A DNA stretch of 64,000 nucleotides from Pomphorhynchus laevis (Eukaryota; Acanthocephala; Palaeacanthocephala; Echinorhynchida; Pomphorhynchidae), in NCBI GenBank assembly GCA_012934845.2, contig WNNJ02000050.1, positions 124,001 to 188,000 of the forward strand, read 5' to 3'. The position numbers were made by a program, and so were the translations under genes. Positions 22,040 to 31,880 of this stretch are shown piece by piece; the stretch's first letter is position 1; the number at the start of each line of letters is the position of its first letter. The notes below the pieces were generated by a model, which was not told the DNA's origin, made no database searches, and saw only the letters and a program-made list of their open reading frames with translations.

Positions 22040-23053
22040 GCTTGGCTCTGGAATTGCGGACGCCATTCAAATAGAATTATTGCAATAGAAAACGAAGGAT
22101 AACTAGCTGATTATGCAACTTTAAAATATTTAGCAGATTTTCTCAACAGGTAGATTAGAAATAAAAATTTACAAGTTTTTTCTCTACTAAGCAGCATAAC
22201 GACAATGATATGCATAGTTTAGAAACTGAAAAGCGTCTATCAACATGCAAAGTGGCAAAATACTTGAGTTTCTGACTTTCCTAACAGACAGAATTAGCTA
22301 AACAAAAATATTTACTTACAAATATTTGCGATAGTAATTTTGGTAGTATTTTATAAGTAGACTTATATATAATACAGGTTTGGTTAGGTAGAAGTTACAA
22401 GAGCGCAGCTACGTTAGTTCTTCAGATAACTGACTTAGATGATCAAGATAACTGGAGCTCTTAAGTGTAGGTCAGTGGAACAGGTCTCGAACTGACTAAC
22501 AATAAAACATTATCTCTTTGCTTATGATAATGTTTTAGATAATGTTTTATCTAAACATTTGCAGCTGGTTTACTTATAACAATTTTCTTATAATAATTGT
22601 AGTCTCAACTGCTTCTATTGAGTTATTACGAATCTGGAAGAATTTGATTGTTGATCAACTGAATTTATTGTTTGAAAATCAGTACAGTGCATCTATTTTA
22701 TTACTCCAACAATTCTCACAATTGAAATGTATAATCGCTTTCGTGTAAATTAAACTAAATATAAATTATGAGTCGTCATAATAAATGTATATTCGTGCTA
22801 TATCAGATACAATTACAGTTTTTATTTCCATTTTTGACTATACATCGGGAAGAATCATAGATGCAAACAATATGTGCTAGCTCTGACAGAATATTACAAA
22901 TATAATATAAATAAGTTATAAATCAGACTATTACAAATATAATATAATAGATAAGTTATAAATTTCATATTAAATTGCTAATAATCTAAATGATAACAAT
23001 AAACCGATTACAATATACCCGTAATTTTTCAGATTTTAGTGAAATTAAAAATT
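22040..23053. other. Upstream flank of NUDT2, no gene recognised
   Basis: AT-rich DNA with a small direct repetition (TTACAAATATAATATAA at about 22893 and 22930). No exon is recognised. Confidence 0.35.
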
Positions 23054-23533
23054 ATGGAGAAAGCAGCAGGATTATTATTGTACAAAAAGTGTTGTGGTCA
23101 CGTGATGTTTCTCTTTCTAAAGGCTTCTTACGGGATAATGCATTGGTCACCTCCGAAAGGCATGAACTTCTTGATTATCCATATTAATATACTTTATCCT
23201 TTGTAAAGTTAAGGGCACTGCGATCCTCACGAGCAATTGATAGAGACAGCTATAAGAGAAACGGAAGAAGAATGCGCGATAAACAAATCAGATATCGAGA
23301 TACTGTCAGAGTTTACTCATATTTCTAAATACGACGTTAATGGTAAACCGAAGACTGTATGTTATTGGTTGGCGAAATTAATAAACACAAATAAGGATAT
23401 TGTTCTTTCTAATGAGCACGTTGAATATAGATGGGTAACATTTGAAGATGCAATGAAATTAACAAATTTCGAGGCTACTCATCGACTTTTACGAGCCGCC
23501 AATGAATTCTTGCAAAGTAAGAGCAAAACGTAA
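23054..23533 (+). CDS. NUDT2: Diadenosine tetraphosphatase (NUDT2), two exons
   Basis: This encodes the asymmetrical Ap4A hydrolase that cleaves diadenosine tetraphosphate to ATP and AMP. Exons 23054-23159 and 23214-23533 give 141 residues (family about 147). Exon 1 holds MEKAAGLLLYKK and GIMHWSPPKG. Exon 2 continues GHCDPHEQLIETAIRETEEE, so the Nudix box G-x5-E-x7-R-E-x-x-E-E is complete and is built across the splice site. The later KPKTVCYWLAKL and EHVEYRWVTFEDAMKLTNF match the family's KPKTVIYWLAE and EHQAYRWLGLEEA. The box's late glycine is alanine here. The intron is only 54 nt and appears to use a GC donor (AAAG|GCATGA) and an AG acceptor; no GT donor fits the reading frame. AATAAA stands at 23582-23587. 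The ATG at 23054 is in frame and gives the usual N-terminal length. Confidence 0.92.
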
Positions 23534-23775
23534 CGATTCACATTGAATTAATTCGTTCTGAAGGATTTAATCATTTTACATAATAAACTATATACTTGAT
23601 GTCATCTATTAGTAATTTTAACATTGAGGACGTTTATTAAACCTACTGTGGGAACAGTAGGTTTCTTCTGTTTATTGTTGGATAGCCCATGATAGGGATT
23701 CTTGAAATGTATAATACCAAAATTGTGAATTAACTAGATTTAGAATTATTGTGGCTGGGTCAAATAACAGAGGAA

Positions 23776-23823
23776 ATTTTTTATTGATATTTCGCTAACC
23801 TCTGTTAGCATCTTCAGAAAATT
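23776..23823 (-). ncRNA. Hammerhead-ribozyme-like motif of a Penelope-like terminus
   Basis: Read on the minus strand: AATTTT, CTGAAGA (fits the CUGANGA core), an extra T, helix II GCTAAC-AGAG-GTTAGC, then GAAA (23793-23790). A very short helix III follows (AUAUCAAU, two base pairs), with an A at the cleavage position, then a run of A that pairs with AATTTT as helix I. This is the arrangement of minimal type I hammerheads reported in Penelope-like elements. The extra U after CUGAAGA is unusual. Similar motifs occur at 23915-23965 (+) and 48999-49040 (-). Confidence 0.5.
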
Positions 23824-23910
23824 ATTCTTTGCAAAGTTAAGGACATTGCAATCCTCACGAGCAATTGATAGAAACTACTATTAGAGAAACAGAGGAGGAA
23901 TGAGGGAATA
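23821..23910 (+). pseudogene. Captured NUDT2 exon-2 fragment with end of its intron
   Basis: About 90 bp match the NUDT2 gene from the last bases of its intron (CTTTG-AAAGTTAAG) through the Nudix box. Translation gives GHCNPHEQLIETTIRETEEE followed by a stop, against GHCDPHEQLIETAIRETEEE in the gene. Most differences are at third codon positions. The intron end was copied, so this is a DNA-level duplication, not a processed copy. It is enclosed by hammerhead-like motifs in opposite orientation (23776-23823 on the minus strand, 23915-23965 on the plus strand). Confidence 0.85.
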
Positions 23911-23914
23911 ATGT

Positions 23915-23965
23915 AATTTTCGGAAGATGTAGCAGAGTTTAGCGAAATATTAATAAAATATTTCC
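23915..23965 (+). ncRNA. Degenerate hammerhead-like motif upstream of PLE reverse transcriptase
   Basis: AATTTT, CGGAAGA (consensus CUGANGA), a decayed helix II around the AGAG loop, TTTAGC, GAAA (23944-23947), TATTAATA and AAATATTT. It corresponds base for base to the better motif at 23776-23823 in the other orientation and is followed by the shared terminal sequence TTTGATCCAGCTCC. About 100 bp further on the Penelope-like reverse transcriptase begins. Confidence 0.4.
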
Positions 23966-24039
23966 TCTTTTATTTGATCCAGCTCCAATAATTCTTTATC
24001 AATAATGGATCATTAGTAAGCTGATTAATAGTGAAAGCT

Positions 24040-25494
24040 CGAATATATATAAGATAAAAATTTGGAAAGATTATATATTTGATAAAATTAAAAATAAAAT
24101 GAAAATAACAAACAATTATAAAAGAAAAGATAAAATTAATAAAGATATGTATAAAGAACTTACTAAATTAAAGGATAACTATATAATAACAACTATTGAT
24201 AAAGCTAGTAATAACTTTGTCTTCATATGCAAAAAGCTTTATTATGATATACTAATGAAAGAGGTTAATTCTAATGATTTAAATGTAAATCCAACATATG
24301 AACGTAGTGAGTTGAGTTTAGAAATAATTATTACAAGTCACTGTTCTATAATGGATAAAAAGGGTATAAAGGTTGAATTAGATAATAAAACTATACCTAT
24401 ATTATATTGGAATCCAAAATTACATAAAAATCCAATAAAACCTAGGTTCATATGTAGTGCGTTTAAATGTACATTAAAACCACTTTCTGTCTATATGAAT
24501 AAAATATTTAAAGTAATTAAAGCACACTAAAAAATATTGCAAGGTAATCGAAATTAATACTGGTATAAAACACTATTTCAGTATTAATCCTACAAAAGAA
24601 TTTTTAGAACAGACAACAGGAATAAATTTTCAAAATATAAATACATACGATTTTAGTACTCCTTATACAAATCTAGGTTTAGTAGATATTAAAGAAACGT
24701 TAGTAAAATTAATTAATCTTATATTCGGAAAAAGATATACATATATATGTTATAATAATTATAACGCCTATCTAACAAAAATTAAACCATCAAATAAATA
24801 TAAATATATGGATAAAATTGAATTAATAGAATCCTTAAATATTTTGATAAATCAAAATTATTTAAAAGTAGGGACATCAATATTTAGACAAGTAAAAGGT
24901 GTTTCAATGGGTGGTAATAGTAGCCCAATTATAGCTGACTTGTTTTTAAGCTTTATAGAATATGAATTTGTTCATAACTGTGTAAAAACTAAATCTAAAC
25001 AATATAAATATATGAAATATATGTTTCGATACATTGATGATATATGTGTATTTAATTCTAATAATTTTTATTCAATTAGTGAGCACATTTATCCAGAAAG
25101 CCTTATTCTTAACAAAACCAATATTAATGATAAAGAAGGTGTATATCTAGATATGAACATTAAATTAACATTAACTAAAACTACTATTAATTTATATCGT
25201 AAAGATGACATATTTAAATTTACAAGAAACATATTTTTGCATGAGCATTCATGCATACCATATAATATAAAATATAATACATTAAATAATGAAATTTTAA
25301 GAATTGCAACAATATGTAATGATATTGGCTTTCTTCAAAATCATTTAAATAATTTAATAGATACATATTTTAAACTAGGTTACTATAAAAATAACATCAA
25401 GCAGAAAATAGTAAAATATATAAATCAACACAATAATATAAAGAATAAATTTAAACTCTTAAGTGGCAAATTTTTATGGATGGATAATAAATAA
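24040..25494 (+). mobile_element. Penelope-like reverse transcriptase, in two open blocks
   Basis: Two same-strand open stretches, 24099-24530 and 24808-25494, plus readable sequence between them, cover most of a reverse transcriptase of Penelope-like type. The first has IITTIDKASNNFVFICKK and YWNPKLHKNPIKPRFI. The linking part gives YDFSTPYTN (the usual D-F-S-T-L-Y-T-N block). The second has VGTSIFRQVKGVSMGGNSSP followed by IIADLFLSF, then YMFRYIDDICVFNS with the catalytic Asp-Asp, and a Lys/Asn-rich thumb ending LSGKFLWMDNK. No GIY-YIG domain follows the RT, so the copy is either from a lineage lacking a C-terminal nuclease or is incomplete. A stop after the first block breaks it. Upstream is a hammerhead-like motif; downstream is a conserved RNA-like block (25529-25745). 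Confidence 0.75.
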
Positions 25495-25528
25495 TATACT
25501 TTGTATTAGAATAAGATACTAGATAGTT

Positions 25529-25745
25529 ATTTCAGAGGAAATACATCATTAGCATGTATTTGGCCCCGCTGCTATGTTGGGTAGAGGAGTTAGGGGCCGA
25601 AACCTGATAGCATAGCAGTTCCTCCTGATGACCTCTAATTCCTTATTCTGATACAACGTCTGTTATTTATTAGTCAATTCATAAAAATGACGTTTATTTT
25701 AAATTTCATTTTTTTAACTTGATTTTAAATTATAGAAAATCTAAA
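25529..25745 (+). ncRNA. Conserved structured 3' block of the Penelope-like element
   Basis: A hairpin AAATACAT/ATGTATTT (25539-25561) is followed by segments that can pair in a pseudoknot order. GGCCCC (25562-25567) pairs with GGGGCC (25593-25598), and CTGCTATG (25569-25576) pairs with CATAGCAG (25611-25618). Alternatively GGAGTTAGGGG (25586-25596) can pair over 11 bp with CCTCTAATTCC (25632-25642). GAAAC (25599-25603) and CTGATGA (25625-25631) lie between. A diverged copy on the minus strand at about 58560-58685 keeps most pairings through G-U changes. A palindromic tail (AGTCAATTCATAAAAATGAC) follows near 25672. The function may be a ribozyme or template-recognition RNA; the class is not established. 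Confidence 0.5.
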
Positions 25746-25869
25746 AACAATTATTAATTTTATTATTTAATTATTAAATTTTGATTTAGCATTATTATGT
25801 TTTGTTTATTTTATAATTATATTAAATACGTAGACTCAGTTAGCTGATTTAATTATCAACTATTTGAAC

Positions 25870-25995
25870 TATATTTTATTTTTAAACGTTTCGAGCAAAT
25901 ACCTTTCTTCAGTTACACACTTCACACATTGTACAGACTGGATGTGCAGTATGTAACTGAGGAAGAACATTAGCTCGAAACGTTTTAAAACAAAA
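25870..25995. repeat. Imperfect inverted repeat with CGTTTCGAGC ends
   Basis: The left arm AACGTTTCGAGCAAATAC...CTTCAGTTAC is inverted at the right as GTAACTGAGGAAGAAC...GCTCGAAACGTT, around a centre of about 40 bp. Each arm, read towards the outside, has CTGANGA then CGAAACG, so these may be two degraded hammerhead-like ends facing each other. Confidence 0.55.
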
Positions 25996-26104
25996 TCAAG
26001 TTGTTTATTTCACAATTGTGATATTATATTTATCGTATTATATATAATCAAAATATTATTAAGGCCTGTCCCGAATGGCAGGCTTTATTTTTGTGATAAT
26101 TTTG

Positions 26105-26235
26105 TCAATCAAGCAGACTAGTCGAGTGATCGTTAGCCAACATTAAAAGGACTGAAACGTAGGTATTGAAGATCTACCAATACTGAAATGTAGCTTAATG
26201 ATTTGGTTTTTATACAGGATTAAAGTAGCGAGCAG
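26105..26235. repeat. Inverted copy of the dispersed repeat at 4147-4740
   Basis: GTCGAGTGATCGTTAGCCAA, AAAAGGACTGAAACGTA and CCAATACTGAAATGTAGC match the reverse complement of the 4.1-4.7 kb blocks. Confidence 0.6.
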
Positions 26236-26765
26236 AATAAAATAGTCAATTAATTTAATATATATAATAATGAGTATTAAGATAGCCATGAATTAATCAA
26301 TTCCATTAATAAATTTCATTAAATAAAATTAATAATAAAACGCAGATGAACATGTGTCCAGCTTTTGTTAAAAAATTAGCCACATCGATATGCTTTTACT
26401 AGCAACTGCAATATATTATTTTTTGGCACATACTTTTGTAAATTGATAAATCATTAAGAACAAATTCAGAATAAATTTTAAAATTTTTATATTGTGATAA
26501 ATCATTATAATCATTACATGGAATACTATCATGATACATTAATAAATTACGATGGATAATTATTTTAATAATTAAAATAGTATAGAGGTATCGTGATATC
26601 TATAAGATATGGGACGTAATAAAACGTTATGATAATCATTAAACAACTTGGTAAATTTAATAGATGATTGTAAGAAATAAGAAAATGTTGAGAACACATC
26701 AAATGATGGCTTATTAGATAAACAACACGAGTATTAAAAATATCATTTTGCATATCGATTCGGCA

Positions 26766-26987
26766 TTACTGGTAGTATAATTCCAAATTCATGCCATCGT
26801 GAATTTCGTAGTCTTCAAGTGTGATGTTGTCCTTGAAAATAGTATACCACTTTTTAAGTACGATTTTATCCCATTGAGTTCCCGTTTGGGCTGCGATCAA
26901 TTTTTTCAAATCTGCGATACTGTCATTCTGATTACATTTTACACGGACTTTTTTACCAAGCCGATCGTTACACGTTATTTCAATCAT
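26766..26987 (-). CDS. UBL5: Ubiquitin-like protein 5 (UBL5/Hub1)
   Basis: This is a 73-residue protein, exactly the family's length, and almost unchanged from animal UBL5: it starts [18 protein letters not shown], continues [20 protein letters not shown] and [20 protein letters not shown], and ends [11 protein letters not shown]5 is a ubiquitin-like modifier that binds spliceosomal proteins without being conjugated. The C-terminal Tyr-Tyr in place of a di-Gly is the family hallmark and is present. The gene is a single uninterrupted coding exon; a 5'-UTR intron cannot be excluded. The start is the only sensible ATG. No promoter motif was identified in the region after 26987. Its nearest neighbour is a hAT fossil at 27.4 kb. 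Confidence 0.97.
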   Translation of the reverse strand: MIEITCNDRLGKKVRVKCNQNDSIADLKKLIAAQTGTQWDKIVLKKWYTIFKDNITLEDYEIHDGMNLELYYQ

Positions 26988-27424
26988 CTTGTGGTACTAG
27001 ACGAAGTCGGAAATTTTTATCTGAAAGTTTCTTTATCTTAGCATTAAATTGAAAATTTTAAAGTCAAGTGATTATCTTGATAAAAGTTATAATTAAATTT
27101 AAATAAATAACAAAATTAGTCTTGGAATTTTATCAATAATATCCACTTCATCTTTTCGACTTGGGTTGAGAAGTCTTTTACAGTTGTAAAAAGTCTTTTA
27201 CAATAATAAAAAGTTAGCCTCAGAATACTGATATAACTAGCTAGTTTGCCGTACAGTTTATAGGGAAAGGATCAATAATTCGTAGTGGTTCTAAGACAAA
27301 GGTTTCCAATTTGATGTTACTAGGTCTTCCTTAAAAATACTTAGTCCTTTGGTGCCTCCATCATTCCATAAAATAATAAAAACACAAGTTTATATTTCTA
27401 AACAATTTATTAATGCAAAACAAA

Positions 27425-28560
27425 ATAACGATATTTTATTATTTCTTTTAATGAGATGGATGTGTTTGTCTATTAGCGAAAAGTTTATCAGATCTTGGTG
27501 CTAGCCAAGAGCAACTCTTAGCTCTTTTTTCTATAACTAGACGAGCGCGATGTTTTGATTTTATGGCAGCTAAGACAGAAAGCCCATTTCATGTAAATTT
27601 GACGTTGCAAGCGGCAGCGTTTGTTTAACAAAATATTATATTTTGTATGAATATTCAACTAAAATTGAACCAAGAATAGAGTCTGAAATTAGTTTTAATG
27701 TTGAATCACAAAATAAGTAAATCAATTTTTCTTTTTCTATATTTGTCAATCCAAATGAATTCTATTACAAACTTTTAAATATCAAGATTGTAAAAATAAT
27801 TTGAAAATTGAATGCCAGCGTTCAACAAATAGAATTTTGTTTGCTTCTATTATTTTATCTCTAATATATAAAATTAAAAATGAAAGCATGTTAATCTTAT
27901 TGTTTTCAAATTTGACTTCCTTATCTCCAATCCTTTTATGGATGCGTTAACATTGTCTTTTTGTATAGCAAATGCATTTGTGGTCATTGCATTGATTTAT
28001 TAAAACACTCAATTTTCCAAAAAATGTCAATCGAAAATGCAAGTTTAACAATAAAATTATAACCATTAAACATATGTCTTTATGATTATTTTTATCAAGA
28101 AAATTGGCGGTTTCTTTGAATTTAAGTGCCCTATGAATAAATTTTGAACTATATAGCCAGCGCACTTTACAATCCAGAAGTGAGGTAAAATTAGCTTCCA
28201 TATCTTCTTCACACACCTTTGCAAACAACCTATCGTTTAATGAACTTTTCTGTAATCCATAACTTTAATTACTTTTCTAATACAGTGCGTCTAGAGAATC
28301 TCGTGTGTGTTTTAATTATTGTTTGAAGGCCAGCTTTGTGTCCCGACATTGATTGTGCACCGACAGTACAGGACCAAAGTCAATTATTCCACATTATGTC
28401 TTTCTCATTAAAAATATGTCTATTAAATTATAAATTTCATAAAAATGTCTATTAAATTATAAATTTCATTAAAATATGGATATGCCAGGAGTTGGCTTGC
28501 AAAACAATATCTTCAGTTATATTGTCACTTCAACATATGCAATTAAATCTCCATTGTAAA
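27425..28560 (-). mobile_element. hAT-family transposase fossil (ZBED5/SCAND3-like)
   Basis: Minus-strand pieces, 5' to 3': CTVGAQSMSGHKAGLQTIIK (near 28370-28310), matching the C-T-D-G-A-P-x-M-x-G block; FAKVCEEDMEANFTSLL and KVRWLYSSKFIHRALKFKE (28228-28100), matching the h-T-x-V-R-W-L block; and a C-terminal GLSVLAAIKSKHRARLVIEK followed by LAPRSDKLFANRQTHPSH (about 27560-27430). These are hallmarks of hAT transposases of the ZBED5/SCAND3/FAM200 group. Several stops and frameshifts separate the pieces, the catalytic domain is incomplete, and no terminal inverted repeats were found. A 30-bp direct duplication (TGTCTATTAAATTATAAATT) at 28425-28475 lies within it. Confidence 0.75.
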
Positions 28561-28567
28561 TTTCTAG

Positions 28568-30630
28568 ACTAGAAATTGCAAATTTATAGACTCGTTACCG
28601 GTCTAACACTTTTCGAAATAGATTTCCAGTGCATATCATTAGTGAGCAATCACGTCAATAATTAAAAAATCACAATCTTACACCTCTGAATACAGTTAAA
28701 TATTAGCTATGATACGAAACAAATTGTTGAGTTGAACTGACATTGATCTTGTCTGGCTAGATGATTGATGAGGTAATGTTCGGCCGGTTACTCGTTGCGC
28801 TAAATTTTGAGATTTAAATAAAAATATTTTTTTATTTATAAAAAAATAAATTTGTCGAAAGTTGATCAGTCCACAATTTATGAAATGTTGGAGACATTTT
28901 ACCGAGTATTCTATAAAATACTAAATATGATAAATCTAAACAAGTAAAATTTAAAATTATATTATGAACAATTATATTAATAACATGATAAGTCACTAAT
29001 AATAAAGTAAGAGAGGCCGTGTAACTAATTATAAAGTAAATTGTAGTCACTAAACTAAAACATGAGAAATGAGATGCCGTTCAACGATTATCCAATGTGT
29101 CGGGCTAGACTATCAATTGAAAATGTGATGTTCCGAGTTTCGATTGTTGGATATTTCTAATATTTTAAAACATTGTTAATTAATAATGATCATTGTTGAT
29201 AATTAATTAACAAATGCTAATTAATATGTTTATTATTTATTGGTATAGAATTTATCCCATTCTTTATTAATACATATTTTTGTTTGCTTGATAATTATTC
29301 AAAACTATATAATGTAGCTTTAAACTAGAATTAAAGTCTTGTATGTTTTCCAACTTTTATTATTGAAATTATTAATCGTTAATATTAAATAAATTACTAT
29401 CAAATTTTTATGTAAGTATTGATTGCAATTTAGATTTTATCGGTGATTTTAAATTTTTAACTTTTCACTGCAAAACTCAAATTAAAAAAAATTGAAACTC
29501 AAATTTAAAACTCAAATTTGGTCTACAGACCAAATTTTATTCTTCAATTTTTTACGGATAAAGCTTTAGCAGTCATTTGGAAAATTGCTCAATGTGACTA
29601 ATATTCGCGGATCCCTGTAGTCTAGCTCGCGCATCGTATTTGGTGTTTGGCGTTCCTCACAGTTTGGAAAACGCCGATTTACGGAAATGACGGGACAATG
29701 AAGTAATAATTTGCAGACACTTAAAACAGCAAAATTTGCAGCAACGTCAAATAAGTTTTAAAAGATCAGAATGCGTTCAATTGATTAAAATTAAAGACGG
29801 GAGCATCATATCAAATTACGTTAGTACTAGTACCAACTTAATTTTAAAAATGGGAGGTCACTGTGATAGATAAACTTGAGTGTTTTCAATAAACGTAAGT
29901 TGTAAATAGGAACTGTAAACAGGCTTTTAAATTTGTGTAGACCAAACGATCATTTGGAAGTGATATGAAGGCGATATATGTATGTAATTGAAGTATAACG
30001 TCGGCATTGAAAACTGTGCTGCTCGGGAAGTAGCAGTTGATCGGAATGAACTGAAAGGTAGGGTTTGCAGGTTTGAGAAAATCTGTAAGTGTAATTTTCA
30101 GTAAGGCGAAGCTGCAGTATGAATTTGGATCAGATGTTCTAATTGCTTAATAAAGAAAAAGTTCTAATTGCTTAATCTGATTACAATATAAAAACTTACA
30201 ATAATATACACAAAAATATACACGATTACAATATTCCATAATACGATATGATTTCTTACCTAGTTACAACATTCGACAACCTTACGAAGACAGTACTGCT
30301 GTGAAATTTTACAGTTATGACTGCTTTTCCGTAATACGATAGGATTTCTTACCTAGTTACCGAGATTGTCTGACTATTAATCAAACCTACTTCCCAACAG
30401 TTTTTGCGTGGAAATTACTTACTTATATATTATTACAACAATTCGAATAATGCACGGGTAAAGTGAAAAAATACATGGGACGTCACAGGTCTGTAAAACC
30501 AAAAGACTTTTCCAATCAACAAGTGGGTTGCGATGGTGCGCGATGCGATATATAGATTTTCGTTTCCTTCTGACAGTCTATCTACTTACTCCGATATACT
30601 ATTCATTGTCGTTTTTATTGTGTAGCACAC
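28568..30630. other. Gene-poor stretch with small local duplications
   Basis: No gene is recognised. A 30-bp sequence (GGATTTCTTACCTAGTTAC) occurs at about 30236-30266 and 30329-30359, and GTTCTAATTGCTTAAT is doubled at about 30135-30175. The right part may be the 5' flank of the LINE fragment that starts near 30640. Confidence 0.4.
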
Positions 30631-30639
30631 TTCGGATCA

Positions 30640-31880
30640 ACGAGCATCATGGATAGACTTGTGGTTAAGGACATAGAAAAAATTTCATTATCAAAAAGTT
30701 CATTTTTATCACCAAGCGTTTCAGATGAACAGTGAACTGCAAACACCTCAATTGTTTTCTCTTCCCATCAATCAAGTTTGATTACTAATTTAAATAATAT
30801 AATCAATCCCAGCAGTCTAAATACCTCAATTGTTTCAAATTGGTCAATAGTCACACGCACATCAGATTTTCAGTCAAATTCAAGCCCTCATCAACATGCA
30901 CTCGTTATCCGTTCTAATCATGATTACAATAATACATTTGTATCAACTTCACATTGCAGTACTTCACCTGATGGATATCCAATACGGTCACTGATAAAGT
31001 TGTATCTGATTCGACGTTTTCTATTGGTAATATCACGATAGCTCATTCTGGTGATTCATCGGTAACCAATCGCAGTTCAACCAATTCAGATAATGATACT
31101 TCGATTACTATGACTCCTACGACAATAAATCATTCGAGATCGCATCGAGGTATGAAACGAGTAGAAAACCACCATTGTTTTCGTTGTTTTTAAAAGCTAA
31201 TTTGCTTGGTCCGAGTCACCCAACAGCCTCGTACGCATAGATCACGACGTCAATTTCGTTAAACAAATTTTATCTCATATTTTTTATTAACTTTTACTTG
31301 ATATGCTTTTTATGTTATGAACAATTGTCTATTAATGAGGCATTTAACGTTTTAGGTTAATATAAACTACACATTTTATTTTGAATTTTTTCTAAAAAAT
31401 TAAAAATCTCAAAATATGATTATCCTCGGTCAAAAACTGAAGTGCGTACGTATCTTACTAATACATTCTGTTATGCAAAATATGTGAACCAGAAAAAAGC
31501 TGTATTTAATTAAACATTATCCCAAAGTTATCGGGTTTAATACTGTTGTGCCCCTCCGATGCTTGAATCAAATTATAGTTTCTGTAGAGAAGCATATATT
31601 GAGCCCTCTGGATAACACACAATATCATTCCGCATGTACATCATCGGTTCATCCTGTACACCACACGATTTATATTATCTACAAAAATATTTTAATCATA
31701 TCCAAAAGCTCGATGAATTATGTTTGATCGTGAAAAAATCAAAGCCTGATATCATAGAAATCGCTGAAACGACTCAATGTCGATGTTCTGGATAGCAAAG
31801 TCAGTATTCCTAATTATTCGCTTAGAGATGATGATCGGGATACTTTTAATGGCTGTGGAGTAATTGTATATGTCAAACAA
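30640..31880 (+). mobile_element. LINE fragment: degraded ORF1-like part and endonuclease start
   Basis: A Ser/Asn-rich frame beginning MDRLVVKDIEKISLSKSS at 30650 runs with interruptions to about 31250 and looks like a degraded ORF1 (serine-rich, basic end HRSRRQFR). After 31.6 kb the reading gives QKLDELCLIVKKSKPDIIEI, then DSKVSIPNYSLRDDDRD and GCGVIVYVKQ. This is the N-terminal half of an apurinic-type LINE endonuclease. It stops abruptly at about 31880, where the RT part of a different LINE begins. The family is not the same as the LINEs at 34-45 kb, judging by the endonuclease. Confidence 0.5.

Noticed and set aside
22542-22748. 68-codon open frame upstream of NUDT2
   Set aside because: Hydrophobic AT-driven translation without any support.
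25599-25642. Standard hammerhead formed by GAAAC and CTGATGA in the PLE 3' block
   Set aside because: GAAAC precedes CTGATGA, and no cis arrangement gives the three helices with a proper helix III. It is listed only as a structured block of unknown class.
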